A stretch of 64,000 bases of DNA from CAYRNY01 sp964425755 (GCA_964425755.1 CAYRNY010000018.1:47561-111560); one strand, 5' to 3'; shown: positions 17,154 to 26,306, numbered from the stretch's first letter. Made by a program: numbers and translations. The notes: generated from the sequence alone by a model not told the origin.

Positions 17154-18956
17154 CTATGCCGACGAGCCTTTGAGCTGCGACTGAATGCTGCGTTCGCGCT
17201 GCCGAAGCTGATCCGCCGCCGCTGAGAATACCTCGCTCACCTTGTCCGGTGTATCAGCGGTGATATCTTCCGGCCCCAGATCGACCGGGTACGCAGTGTC
17301 AAGCACGGCTTCGGGAGACCGTGCGGCTGTGGCAGCGTCCGGTTGGTCCGCCGCAGCCGGAGCAAACGCGTCGTATTCGCCCTGTCCAATCTGCGACATG
17401 GCCTTCACCGCGACCTCGACGGCGTTGGTTGTATGCCGCGCCTTGTCCGCCAGGTACTGTAACATCGCCAGCACAACCTGTGGACGGCTCTGGATGAACC
17501 AGGTAAATTCTTCGCGCTTGAGCATCAATGTGCGCACGTGTCCTACGGCTTGCCCGCGTGCTGAGCGCGGTTGCCCATCAAGCAGCGAGAACTCCCCGAC
17601 GACCTTCCCGGCATCAAACGTGCGTAACTGCTTCATACCGGTCTCTTCGCGCACGTAAATCGCCACTTCCCCTTTCTCGATCAGGTACATCGCGCTGCCT
17701 TCATCGCCTTGCTCGAACAACAGCGCGCCGTCTTCAAACTCCTGCACCTTGATCGCGCGGCTCAGGTTTTCCAGGTTCGCCAACGACACGTTCTTGAACA
17801 GGTCGATCTTGCTCAAACGCTCCGCCAGGGCTGATAGCTGTTCCGGCGTGAACGACTCGGCCAGTCCAGACACGCGCATAAACATATCGAACCGGTGAAC
17901 AAGGGTGGGGTCCAGCGCGCTAAGCTCGTCGTTGATCATGTTTTGCAGGACTTCATCATCTGTGGGAAACACGCGCTGCATGAACAGCACGACGCGCGGG
18001 CCGAGCGCGCGGCGAATTCGACTCACCTCGTCTTCGTACTCCCTGATCTCGTCTTCCCACGCCTGGCGCAACCGGTCGCTGACATCGCTTTTCAGGTTGT
18101 TGCGCAGAATCCCGATATTGCCCTGCAAGGCCAGCATCCGCCGGATTTGTGCGATATTCTCTTCGCCGAAAATCTCGTGCAACTCGCGAAACACTTGCTC
18201 GATGCCTGCCCCGCCTAACCGCTGCACGGCCTTGCGCTCACCGCCGAAGTTGTCGACTTCGCGCCCGAGCGTTTCGGTGAAGCGCTGTTTTTCCTGGTTT
18301 AACCCCTGGACGATCTGCCATCCGATCACAATACCGCCACCGAACCCCATCCCCAGCGCAACGAACAGCAGGCTCACGCCTTCCATTCTGCCGGCCAGGT
18401 TGTTGTAAACAGCGTGCAGGCCGATCGCCAATACAATGCCGAACAGCGGCGCGCCTATCCACTGAGCGCTGCTGGCTCGGCGCATCCGGCCCAGGCTGAT
18501 CCCGACCAATCCGCTCGCGGTCGCATGCATCAAGGATGTTGACAGCGTGCGGCTTAACGCCACTCCCAGGACCGCATCACCCGCATTAGGCAGGTAGATG
18601 AACAAATTCTCGGACAGGGCGAACCCGATCCCCGCTGCAATGCCATACACAGCGCCATCCACAATGTAACGAAAACGGGGATTGCGAATCAGCACAATCA
18701 ACACCAGCGCCTTGAGCACCTCTTCGATCACCGGCGCAACGGCCCCGGTCAGCGTGTCGTATGCAAGTCCCTGGGCAAGCAAGGTCTCATTTACGAGCCA
18801 GGCCAGCCCAAACGCGCCACCTGCCCCCCATAAAAGGCATATCAGAATCGTGCTGAGCTTGCCCGTGCCAAAGACATCCAGCATCACAAACAGATAGACC
18901 GTGAATGCCGGAATCGCCAGGGCAATCCCGTAAGCAACCAGCGTTACCGTATTCAT
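17154..18956 (-). CDS. PrsW-family intramembrane metalloprotease fused to a cyclic-nucleotide-binding domain
   Basis: 600 residues. Residues 1-225 contain about seven or eight membrane helices with the PrsW motifs: EEVLK (metal/catalytic Glu pair), SENLFIY, SLMHATASG and GLHAVYNN. A cytoplasmic helical region follows (about 230-360), then a CNB domain (about 370-490) with cassette GEFSLLDGQPRSARG, and a low-complexity C terminus. PrsW in Bacillus cleaves an anti-sigma factor; here the substrate is unknown. The fusion suggests proteolysis gated by a cyclic nucleotide; a class III cyclase is encoded at 23155-24513. It is the first gene of a likely two-gene operon. Family call firm; gating is inference. 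Confidence 0.92.
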   Translation of the reverse strand: MNTVTLVAYGIALAIPAFTVYLFVMLDVFGTGKLSTILICLLWGAGGAFGLAWLVNETLLAQGLAYDTLTGAVAPVIEEVLKALVLIVLIRNPRFRYIVDGAVYGIAAGIGFALSENLFIYLPNAGDAVLGVALSRTLSTSLMHATASGLVGISLGRMRRASSAQWIGAPLFGIVLAIGLHAVYNNLAGRMEGVSLLFVALGMGFGGGIVIGWQIVQGLNQEKQRFTETLGREVDNFGGERKAVQRLGGAGIEQVFRELHEIFGEENIAQIRRMLALQGNIGILRNNLKSDVSDRLRQAWEDEIREYEDEVSRIRRALGPRVVLFMQRVFPTDDEVLQNMINDELSALDPTLVHRFDMFMRVSGLAESFTPEQLSALAERLSKIDLFKNVSLANLENLSRAIKVQEFEDGALLFEQGDEGSAMYLIEKGEVAIYVREETGMKQLRTFDAGKVVGEFSLLDGQPRSARGQAVGHVRTLMLKREEFTWFIQSRPQVVLAMLQYLADKARHTTNAVEVAVKAMSQIGQGEYDAFAPAAADQPDAATAARSPEAVLDTAYPVDLGPEDITADTPDKVSEVFSAAADQLRQRERSIQSQLKGSSA

Positions 18957-19340
18957 TCGCTACAGCCTCGTGAGATGACCCGTCCAGTGTGGGCGTGTGC
19001 CCAACAGCGCCGGGTAACGTTCACAACCGCCCCCATTCTAGCGGATCGCACGCCACACCGCTTGTAATCTTTTGTCAAAATCGCGACCCTTTGCTTCCCA
19101 AACCTGCCAGGCAGCCTATGCTCAACGTGCGCCGCCGGGTCGGGTGAGCAGTTGTGCAGACACAATTTGCAGCGGCGGCAAATGTGTAAAACTTTCCTAA
19201 GAAAGCACTCAAAAAGATTGACTGTAGTTGACTCAAGTTCTAGAATGATATCGTCATCATCGGACGGATAACTTTAACTCGCACTTAACGTATTTCTCAG
19301 CCTGTTGGTGTAGATTCTAGGTAAGAGAAAGTGATTGGCG
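18957..19340. other. 384-bp divergent intergenic region (PrsW / DnaJ)
   Basis: No gene is visible. The right half is AT-richer than its surroundings and holds the dnaJ promoter and HAIR-like operator (19217-19246). The left half presumably carries the prsW promoter; I see no clear -10 there. Confidence 0.6.
19217..19246 (+). promoter_or_regulatory. Heat-shock promoter with HAIR-like HspR operator
   Basis: Promoter TTGACT (19218-19223), 17-bp spacer, TAGAAT (19241-19246). Overlapping the -35 and spacer is ATTGACT (19217-19223), N7, ACTCAAG (19231-19237). The HspR-associated inverted repeat is CTTGAGT-N7-ACTCAAG: the right half matches 7/7 and the left 5/7, with exact spacing. An HspR-like gene lies in the same cluster at 21950. 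Confidence 0.7.
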
Positions 19341-20309
19341 ATGGAATATGTCGACTACTATGACGTGCTCGGCGTAAACCGGAACGCTTCTGAGAAAGAG
19401 ATCAAAAAAGCGTACCGCAAGCTCGCGCGTCAATATCACCCAGATGTGAACCCCGGCGATCCGAAAGCCGAGGAGAAATTCAAACAGGTAAACGAGGCCT
19501 ATGAAGTGCTGCGGGACCCTGAAAAACGCCGCAAGTACGATCAGCTTGGCAGCAGCTACAAGCAATGGGAGCGCATGGGGGACCGCCAAGGCGGCTTCGA
19601 CTGGTCACAGTGGACCACCGGGCAGCAACAACCGGGCGGCGGTTTCCGCTATGAATTCACCGATACGGATTTCGCCTCCGATGACCTGTTCTCGGATTTC
19701 TTCCGCAATATCTTCGGCGGGATGGGACGCCAGCAACGCAGCGGCGGACGCCAGTATGGGGGCTTCCAGCGTGCAAGCCAGGCGATGAAAGGCCGCGATC
19801 TTGAGGTGGAAGTGCCGATCTCGCTGGAAGATGCCTATCACGGCACGCAACGCGTGATCCAGGTTGGCGACCGCCGCCTGACGGTCAAGATTCCCGCAGG
19901 CGCGCGCGACGGCACCCGCGTGCGGTTGAGTCAACAGGGCGAACCGGGGTACGGCGGTGGTTCGGCAGGCGATCTATACGTGATTGTGCGCCTGCAGGAG
20001 CACCCGGTCTTCCGGCGCGATGGAGACGATTTGCACATTGACCTGAAAATCCCCGTCTACACGGCAGTGCTGGGCGGCAAAGTCCGCGTGCCTACCCTAG
20101 ACGGCAGTGTCACCTTGAACATCAAACCCGGCACGCAATCGGGGCAGTCGATCCGGCTGCGTGGCAAGGGCATGCCCAAGCTGCGGCAACGTGATGCACA
20201 CGGCGATCTGTACGCGCATATCCTGATCACCGTCCCCGAACAGCTCTCGGCAAAAGAGCGCGAGCTATTCGAAAACCTGCGCGATCTGCGCCCTGAGAAG
20301 CAATACTAA
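19341..20309 (+). CDS. DnaJ/CbpA-type co-chaperone without zinc finger
   Basis: 322 residues. J domain (about 1-70) with the Hsp70-stimulating HPD in QYHPDVNPGD; a Gly/Phe/Gln-rich linker (about 80-145); then two DnaJ_C beta-barrel domains (about 150-310) with GRDLEVEVPISLEDAYHGT and VTLNIKPGTQSGQSIRLRGKG. The four CxxCxGxG zinc repeats of type I DnaJ are absent, so it is a type II/CbpA-like protein. It presents substrates to DnaK. I start at ATG 19341 rather than an in-frame TTG two codons upstream. It heads the stress cluster dnaJ-htrA-hspR and its promoter carries the HAIR-like operator. Confidence 0.93.
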   Translation: MEYVDYYDVLGVNRNASEKEIKKAYRKLARQYHPDVNPGDPKAEEKFKQVNEAYEVLRDPEKRRKYDQLGSSYKQWERMGDRQGGFDWSQWTTGQQQPGGGFRYEFTDTDFASDDLFSDFFRNIFGGMGRQQRSGGRQYGGFQRASQAMKGRDLEVEVPISLEDAYHGTQRVIQVGDRRLTVKIPAGARDGTRVRLSQQGEPGYGGGSAGDLYVIVRLQEHPVFRRDGDDLHIDLKIPVYTAVLGGKVRVPTLDGSVTLNIKPGTQSGQSIRLRGKGMPKLRQRDAHGDLYAHILITVPEQLSAKERELFENLRDLRPEKQY

Positions 20310-20352
20310 CACGGCAGCCTGCGGTGGGACATGCCCCAACTGACCGAGACTT

Positions 20353-20361
20353 TGCTATACT
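20353..20361 (+). promoter_or_regulatory. Extended -10 promoter element upstream of htrA
   Basis: TG-C-TATACT (-10 at 20356-20361), 45 bp before the protease ATG; no convincing -35. Confidence 0.5.
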
Positions 20362-20406
20362 AACAGCACTGCACAACACACACTACCACAGGACAAGGAC
20401 AGGTCC

Positions 20407-21828
20407 ATGAGCTGGAAACACGACGATTACGAACCCTATGATGACGCTGAAGAATTGGATGCGGCATACTCCCCCACCGGTGATGAGCTTTTCACCGAGT
20501 TTGTCACATTTTCACCTGTCGATGAGCCGGATGAACCTGAAACTGGTGGCATCACCGGCATCCTGATCGGGTTGGCAATGGGTGCGGTCACGCTCATATT
20601 AATCGCTGCACTGGTCGTCACAACGATTGGCCATTTCACATGGTCCAATAGCCGCGATGAGCCGCGCCAGATCACCTACCAAAACCAGGTGGCCTCACCG
20701 TCCGAGGCTGATCTGCGCAACGCTAATTATCGTCCCAGCGATTGGACTGCGCCTGTCCCTGCCCAGTGGGTCACCCCAACGGCGATCCCGCCCGACATCA
20801 TTGCGGAAGCGGACAAAGAACACCTGCTGCTGACGAACATCTACGAGCGCGCGAATCCGTCGGTCGTCAATATCGAAGTGGCCTCCGGCATCCATCGTAA
20901 CCTTGACATTGTGGATAGCAGCGGCTCCGGCTTCATTCTCGACACGGACGGGCACATCATCACGAACGCGCATGTTGTGCGCGATGCACGGGATATCATG
21001 GTCACGTTCTTTGACGGCAGTGTCTCCGAAGCGGAAGTCGTCGGTTATGACGACTACAGCGATCTGGCTGTAATCCAGGTCACGTCGGCCAGTACGCCCC
21101 TCTTCCCGGTGACACTGGGCAACAGCAACGAACTACAGGTCGGGCAGCGCGTGATCGCGATCGGCAACCCGTTCGGGCTGGAAGGTAGCATGACCGTCGG
21201 CATCGTGAGTGCACTGGGGCGTTCCTTACCTTCAGCCGAATTGATGGACCCCACGTATCAAAGCTACAGCAACCCGTCGATCATCCAGGTTGACGCCGCC
21301 GTTAACCCCGGCAACTCCGGCGGGCCGCTGCTGGACTCCTACGGCAGAGTGGTGGGGATCAATACCGCGATCCGCACCGACAGCGGCGTGTTCCAGGGGA
21401 TCGCGTTCGCCGTGCCGGTTAACACGGTCAAGCGCGTTGCTCCGCAGTTGATCGACAAAGGGTATGCAGAGTATTCCTGGCTAGGCATATCGAGCATGCG
21501 TACTGAAGGTGGCTACAGCGTCGCGGCGCTGGCCGAAGAACTCGGCTTTGACGTGCGGCACGGCATCCTGATCAGCGGTGTGGAGCCAGGATCGCCCGCT
21601 GCGCGCGCGGGGCTGCGGGCCGGCACAGAAGCCGTTGAAGTACGTGGCATTCCCATCCCGGTGGACTCGGATATCATCGTCGCCATCAACGGCCAAACGG
21701 TCCGCGATATCGACGATCTCGTCGCGTATCTGGTCGAGAATACATCACCGGGGGACCGCGTCACACTGACCATTGTACGCGACGACGAAACACTCGATCT
21801 GGACGTCACATTAGGCGTGCGCCCGTAG
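20407..21828 (+). CDS. Membrane-anchored HtrA/DegP-type serine protease
   Basis: 473 residues. A cytoplasmic acidic N terminus (1-50), one membrane helix (about 53-78), an extracytoplasmic linker, then a trypsin-like domain with the triad His189 (TNAHVV), Asp219 (DYSDLAVI) and Ser304 (PGNSGGPLL). The C-terminal PDZ domain (about 365-470) carries an insertion before DSDIIVAINGQTV. HtrA proteases degrade misfolded envelope proteins. It lies 97 bp after dnaJ and 121 bp before the hspR-like gene on the same strand, a placement consistent with envelope and protein-folding stress response. The triad is complete. Confidence 0.94.
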   Translation: MSWKHDDYEPYDDAEELDAAYSPTGDELFTEFVTFSPVDEPDEPETGGITGILIGLAMGAVTLILIAALVVTTIGHFTWSNSRDEPRQITYQNQVASPSEADLRNANYRPSDWTAPVPAQWVTPTAIPPDIIAEADKEHLLLTNIYERANPSVVNIEVASGIHRNLDIVDSSGSGFILDTDGHIITNAHVVRDARDIMVTFFDGSVSEAEVVGYDDYSDLAVIQVTSASTPLFPVTLGNSNELQVGQRVIAIGNPFGLEGSMTVGIVSALGRSLPSAELMDPTYQSYSNPSIIQVDAAVNPGNSGGPLLDSYGRVVGINTAIRTDSGVFQGIAFAVPVNTVKRVAPQLIDKGYAEYSWLGISSMRTEGGYSVAALAEELGFDVRHGILISGVEPGSPAARAGLRAGTEAVEVRGIPIPVDSDIIVAINGQTVRDIDDLVAYLVENTSPGDRVTLTIVRDDETLDLDVTLGVRP

Positions 21829-21949
21829 CAAGCGGTCCACCCGCTGAAAACCAACTGCCTGGCACAGCAAGCACGGTTGTACCGCCGGGTGGGTGGCAAC
21901 CGCTATTGCCGGGATTCGCAGACAGTATTATTCCAGCAGGAGCAGCTTT

Positions 21950-22270
21950 ATGAGCATATCGCGTGACGAACCCTGCTACACAATCGGTATTGTCGCGCGT
22001 ATGGTTGATCTGCATCCCCAGACCCTGCGCAACTACGAGCAGATGGGGCTAGTCAAACCGCAGCGCAGCGACGGAAACATTCGCCTGTATTCTGAGCGCG
22101 AGGTCGAACGCCTGCGCAAAATTAACCGCCTGACGCAGGAACTCGGCATCAACCTGGCAGGAGTCGAGGTCATTTTGCGCATGAGCGACCAGATCGAAGC
22201 GCTGCAACTGCAAATCGAACAATTGGAACAGCAGATCGCCCAGGTCGAGTTGCGCGACTGCCAGCAGTAA
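21950..22270 (+). CDS. hspR: MerR-family heat-shock repressor, HspR-like
   Basis: 106 residues. A MerR winged helix (about 9-75) reads YTIGIVARMVDLHPQTLRNYEQMGLVKP, matching HspR in the MHPQTLR-Y core rather than metal or drug sensors, followed by GNIRLYSEREVERLRKI and the HspR phrase QELGINLAGVEVIL. The C terminus is a short dimerisation coiled coil rich in Gln and Glu, with no metal-binding cysteine pair. I chose ATG 21950 because AGGAG lies 7 bp upstream; the open frame extends further 5' without support. HspR represses chaperone genes through HAIR sites, and such a site overlaps the dnaJ promoter in this cluster. Confidence 0.82.
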   Translation: MSISRDEPCYTIGIVARMVDLHPQTLRNYEQMGLVKPQRSDGNIRLYSEREVERLRKINRLTQELGINLAGVEVILRMSDQIEALQLQIEQLEQQIAQVELRDCQQ

Positions 22271-22300
22271 CAACGACCGCACACGGAAGGATGACACCGC

Positions 22301-23140
22301 ATGCACCCGACACACATTTTGCCGCGCCTGACCATCAATACCGATCTGGCGCGTAAAATCCTGGTTCAGTTCATCCGGGATTCGATTCTGAAGGCGGGTT
22401 TTGAACGCGGCGTGATTGGGTTAAGCGGCGGGATTGACTCGGCACTGTCCACGTACCTGGCTGCCGAAGCGATCGGGCCGGGAAACCTCCTGGCGCTCCG
22501 CATGCCCTACAAAACCTCTTCCCAGGACAGCCTCGATGATGCCCAAATTGTGATCGATGAGCTGGGCCTGCGCAGCGACACCATAGACATCACTCCGATG
22601 GTCGATCCGCTGCTGGAACGCCTGGGAGATGTATCCAAGGTGCGCCAGGGGAACATCATGGCGCGGATGCGCATGGTCATCCTCTACGATCAATCCGCCG
22701 CATTTGGGGGGCTGGTCATCGGCACGAGCAACAAGACCGAAACACTGCTCGGCTACAGCACCATCTACGGCGACAACGCCGCCGCGATGCAGCCGATATC
22801 GGACCTGTACAAACAGCAGGTGCGCCAGCTATCGGAAGCGTTGGGTGTGCCCCGGAACATCTTGAATAAAGCTCCCTCAGCCGACCTGTGGGCCGGGCAA
22901 ACCGACGAGGACGAACTTGGCTTCACCTACGAGCTGGCGGACCAGTTGCTCTACCTGCTGGTGGACGAGCGCTACACCGTCGACGAGGTAATCGCCGAAG
23001 GCTTCGACGGCGATCTGGTCAGGAAGATCTGGCGGCAGGTGCGTCTAAATCACTACAAGCGTACCATGCCCAACGTTGCCAAGCTCAGCCGGCGCAGCAT
23101 CGGGCATGATTTCCTGTACCTGCGCGACTGGAGCGGCTGA
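22301..23140 (+). CDS. nadE: NAD+ synthetase, synthetase domain only
   Basis: 279 residues. Makes NAD from deamido-NAD, ATP and an ammonia source. The PP-loop SGGIDSALSTYLA (about 42-54) and the later GTSNKTETLLGYSTIYGDNAAAMQPI and NKAPSADLWAGQTDEDELG segments are diagnostic. The N-terminal glutaminase domain of long NadE enzymes is missing, so this is the ammonia-dependent form unless a separate amidase subunit exists. It lies 30 bp after the hspR-like gene with AGGA upstream, so it may be co-transcribed with it. Confidence 0.95.
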   Translation: MHPTHILPRLTINTDLARKILVQFIRDSILKAGFERGVIGLSGGIDSALSTYLAAEAIGPGNLLALRMPYKTSSQDSLDDAQIVIDELGLRSDTIDITPMVDPLLERLGDVSKVRQGNIMARMRMVILYDQSAAFGGLVIGTSNKTETLLGYSTIYGDNAAAMQPISDLYKQQVRQLSEALGVPRNILNKAPSADLWAGQTDEDELGFTYELADQLLYLLVDERYTVDEVIAEGFDGDLVRKIWRQVRLNHYKRTMPNVAKLSRRSIGHDFLYLRDWSG

Positions 23141-23154
23141 ACACAGCCAGTTCC

Positions 23155-24513
23155 CTAGGACTCATCGCGCAGTTGCGCTGTGTGCCACGCGAGCACATCC
23201 TGCAACACTTGCTCCAGGCGGCCCGGTTCGACCTCATAAATCGTCTGGACGCCGCTTTTTCCGGGCAGGCGCGCCAGCGTCTGCGGAACCGTTGCAGGAC
23301 GCCCCACGCCGTCATACGTTGCCGCATCAAGCACGAACCCGCCCGGCTGTGCCTTGCTCTGCAAGCGGCTGGCGAGGTTAACGGCATCTCCCAGGACCGT
23401 GATCTCCTGCCGGTCGTCTGAGCCGATGCGCCCGATCAGGCTGACACCGGTCGCCAGGCCCGCCCGCGTGGGGAATGTGGCGCGGCGGGCAGCGACCTGC
23501 TGCGCGTTGAAGCTCCCCACCCGTCTTTGTAGCATCACCACCGCGCGCAGTGCCGCCACCGGATTCTCGAAAAAGGCAAGCATCCCGTCACCCAGGAACT
23601 TATCCACGTCTCCGCCAAACTGGTAGACGCTGGTAGCGAGGATATTGAGATATTGGTTCAGGCTCTCCAACAGCAACGCCGGGTCAATCGTTTCGCTCAG
23701 CCGGGTGAACCCTTCCACGTCCACCATCATGATCGTGAGCATCTGAATTTCGGCGGTACGGCGACGGTCGGCAAGGATAGGTTCGACCGCCTGCGCCTCT
23801 TCCCATGCCCGGTGGGACATGAACTTGCGCACCTGCTGCTGCAACCGTTCCAACTCGCGATTGCGTTCAAGCAAGGTTTGGTAAAGCCCCTGCAACTGCT
23901 GGTTGCTCTGCTCCAGGTAACTTACCAGCGCACGCCCGAACACGTTGTACGGCGAATCAAACGCCAGCCGCCCGGATGACGAGCGTGTGATCGGCTCAAA
24001 GGGCCGGTTGAGCACTTCGGTCAGGGCACGTCGTGCGGTCCCCACCAGCCGGTCATCAAACGTCACCACGCCTTCGTACAGCCTGCCGCGACCGAACGCC
24101 ACCTCGCGCGGGCGCTTATGCGGCAGGCGACTTTCGAGCTGGCGGGTCAGCAGAACAGCTCCAAACTCCGGGTGTTCAGCGACGATGAACCATTCCTCAG
24201 CCAGCGGTGCATCACGCTCCAGTGGCACAAATGTGATGTTCGGAATCGCCGGCACAGGAGAATCCGGCACCCCCAGCACAATCACGTCGCCACAGATCGA
24301 CGCCAGCCGCGAAAAACGTTCGATCTGCGGCATGAACGAAGAAAAGCGCTGGAAACCGGCGTAGAATGTCAGTTCCAGGTGATAACGCATGACCACGTCC
24401 TCGATGCTGTGGCTGATCGCCAGGAGAGTCTGCACCGAGTTCGTGGACAGGTCGCCCAGGTTGTGATTCAGGACAAGGGGATATAACGACATCGTGCGCA
24501 GTGATTGCGGCAC
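23155..24513 (-). CDS. DICT-domain class III adenylate/guanylate cyclase
   Basis: 452 residues. Residues about 15-180 match the DICT sensory domain, seen in bacterial signalling proteins next to cyclases and GGDEF domains. A coiled coil (about 195-245) leads to a class III cyclase domain (about 250-420): IMMVDVEGFTRLSE (metal-binding Asp), GGDVDKFLGDGMLAFF (second Asp) and VLGDAVNLASRLQ. It probably makes cAMP, since a Lys is placed before FLGDG, but nucleotide specificity is not proven. It is 15 bp downstream of the glycosyltransferase gene. Its product could be the ligand of the two CNB-domain proteins at 16.5-19 kb. Confidence 0.9.
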   Translation of the reverse strand: MPQSLRTMSLYPLVLNHNLGDLSTNSVQTLLAISHSIEDVVMRYHLELTFYAGFQRFSSFMPQIERFSRLASICGDVIVLGVPDSPVPAIPNITFVPLERDAPLAEEWFIVAEHPEFGAVLLTRQLESRLPHKRPREVAFGRGRLYEGVVTFDDRLVGTARRALTEVLNRPFEPITRSSSGRLAFDSPYNVFGRALVSYLEQSNQQLQGLYQTLLERNRELERLQQQVRKFMSHRAWEEAQAVEPILADRRRTAEIQMLTIMMVDVEGFTRLSETIDPALLLESLNQYLNILATSVYQFGGDVDKFLGDGMLAFFENPVAALRAVVMLQRRVGSFNAQQVAARRATFPTRAGLATGVSLIGRIGSDDRQEITVLGDAVNLASRLQSKAQPGGFVLDAATYDGVGRPATVPQTLARLPGKSGVQTIYEVEPGRLEQVLQDVLAWHTAQLRDES

Positions 24514-24528
24514 CGCAAGACTCCTTTT

Positions 24529-25782
24529 TTAGACGGCCCACCCATCTTCAGGTGCTGAACGCACCCACGAGCCGGATGCAGGTTTCTGAGTACGCTTCAG
24601 GACCGGCACGGGCGGGCGCTGCGCCTGTTGGTGAATCTCGTCCGCGATCAGCCATACGGCATCAGGACGAGCCAGCCGGCGCGCATTGGACGCACGCTGC
24701 GCCAGCTTTGCCGGACCCTCGGCCAGCCACGCCGTGACCATATCGGCCACCCGCCGCGCTCCCGGTGCATATGCCCCGGCGCGATTGTCGACAACATGTG
24801 TGACGTTTCCGTCCTCCTGGCCGGGAACCGCGCCGCTCAACACGATCGGCAGCCCTGCGATGCACGCTTCGCTGATCGTTGTCGGCCCGGCTTTTGTGAC
24901 CAGAATATCGGCGGCGGCCATCAGTTCCGGCATATTGTTCACGAAGGGATAGATCAACGTCGGCTGGTTCCAGCGCACCGTCTCGAGCTGCTCACGCAGC
25001 GCACGGTTGCGCCCGGCGACCACGACTAACTGCAGCGACAGTTTGCGCCGGTTGATCTCGCGGGCAATGCGGTAAACCGGCCCCATCCCATCACCTCCTC
25101 CCGTGACCAGCACTGCGGGGAGCGCGGGATGCAGTGCCAGCGCACGCCGCGCCACCGCTTTGCCGGGCAGGTGATCGGCAAAATGCGGGTGCACCGGCAT
25201 CCCGGTCAGGCGCAGTTGGTCGGGTGACAGGCCGAATTCCAGCCCGCGTTCATACGCGCGCTGTGTCGGCACCAGGCAGCGTTCCACAGCGCGTTCGTAC
25301 CAAAACCCGTGCGTGGTCACCAGGTCGGTAACGACAGTGACGAAAGGGGGTCGGCGGCGGCTGTAGCGCTGGAAGCCGCGCATCACCGGGCGCGAAAACA
25401 CGGCGTGAACAGGCACCACGACATCAGCGGGGAATTCCTGCACGAGCCGGCGCATCCCGTCGTGCCACAGCCGGTTGAACAGTGCCATTAGCAAATTGCC
25501 CCGCCACCGGTGGTTGGTGAAACGGTAACCAAAACCCCAGGTTGGCCCGGCCCATTTCACCCAGGGCGGATAGATTTCGGGCAGGTAATTGAACGGGAAC
25601 GGCGTGTAACGCCGGTACACATCCACCAGCGCGTAGGTATACTGGCCCGGATAGCGCTGCTCCAACGCCGCGCGAATCGCATCTGCCGCCGCGCGGTGGC
25701 CCGCGCCGGTATCGGACATCAAAAACAACACACGCTTGCGCTGTGTGGCCTGTCCTGTATCTGACTGCATGGAACGTAGCAC
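24529..25782 (-). CDS. MGDG-synthase/UgtP-like glycosyltransferase (GT28 type)
   Basis: 417 residues. The N-terminal MGDG_synth signature is present: FLMSDTGAGHRAAADAIRAAL, then NYLPEIYPPWVKW and a VTDLVTTHGFWY segment. The C-terminal GT-B half shows VTGGGDGMGPV, YPFVNNMPELMAAADILVTKAGPTTISEA and the acidic end of the nucleotide-sugar site. The family transfers sugar to diacylglycerol to make membrane glycolipids; the exact sugar is not determinable. Stop of the DUF951 gene and start of this gene are two bases apart. A second ATG four codons in is an alternative start. Confidence 0.9.
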   Translation of the reverse strand: MLRSMQSDTGQATQRKRVLFLMSDTGAGHRAAADAIRAALEQRYPGQYTYALVDVYRRYTPFPFNYLPEIYPPWVKWAGPTWGFGYRFTNHRWRGNLLMALFNRLWHDGMRRLVQEFPADVVVPVHAVFSRPVMRGFQRYSRRRPPFVTVVTDLVTTHGFWYERAVERCLVPTQRAYERGLEFGLSPDQLRLTGMPVHPHFADHLPGKAVARRALALHPALPAVLVTGGGDGMGPVYRIAREINRRKLSLQLVVVAGRNRALREQLETVRWNQPTLIYPFVNNMPELMAAADILVTKAGPTTISEACIAGLPIVLSGAVPGQEDGNVTHVVDNRAGAYAPGARRVADMVTAWLAEGPAKLAQRASNARRLARPDAVWLIADEIHQQAQRPPVPVLKRTQKPASGSWVRSAPEDGWAV

Positions 25783-25784
25783 CG

Positions 25785-25985
25785 TCAGCTCACCACGTCA
25801 TCGTCGGGGATCACCCGTTTGATCGCGCGCTCAAATTTCCGCCGAGACAGCATCACCCGGCGCTTACATTTCAGGCAGCGCATCCCGATATCCGCCCCAA
25901 CACGATAGACACGCCACCGATCGCTACCGCAGGGGTGCACCTTCCGCGTGATGACAATATCGCCCACCCGAACATCTTTTGACAT
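25785..25985 (-). CDS. DUF951 family protein
   Basis: 66 residues, beginning VRVGDIVITRKVHPCGSDRW and containing GADIGMRCLKCKRRVMLSR, the standard DUF951 pattern with one early Cys and a CxxC. It is probably a small zinc-binding or nucleic-acid-binding protein; function unknown. I use the ATG at 25985 with GAGGAT upstream rather than a TTG ten codons earlier. Small DUF951 genes commonly sit beside housekeeping GTPases; here the divergent neighbour is typA/bipA. Confidence 0.88.
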   Translation of the reverse strand: MSKDVRVGDIVITRKVHPCGSDRWRVYRVGADIGMRCLKCKRRVMLSRRKFERAIKRVIPDDDVVS

Positions 25986-26237
25986 GCTTGCTATATCCTC
26001 TACACTAACGTGCAAGCGTATGTGCCTGCTGTGTGCTTGTCAAGGGATCATCACTGGCATCCGGACTCGGCGTTGCCGGTTGCGGCCCGGTTTGATTATA
26101 ACCATTCACGTACGCGCTGTGAGCGAATCGAGCAACCGCCCCGAAAAATCACTCTACACAGGCGCGCGGTTTTGAGCGAGAATAAGAATCGCCGTAAGCA
26201 ATCACCTGCCGCCTGATAGCCAATTCAAACATAGCAT

Positions 26238-26261
26238 GGCCCGAAAGCGGGTCGCTTTTTT
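26238..26261 (+). terminator. Terminator-like hairpin upstream of typA
   Basis: GGCCCG / CGGGTC stem (6 bp, one G-T) with an AAAG loop, then GCTTTTTT. No coding gene precedes it on this strand; the 290-bp region 26016-26306 otherwise shows nothing recognisable. Confidence 0.55.
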
Positions 26262-26306
26262 GTACTCAGCACACAAACCCGGCCGCTTATCACAGTCACC
26301 AGAGGG

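Noticed and set aside
19200..19340. CIRCE element for dnaJ
   Set aside because: GCACTC is present at 19205-19210 but the paired GAGTGC is absent.
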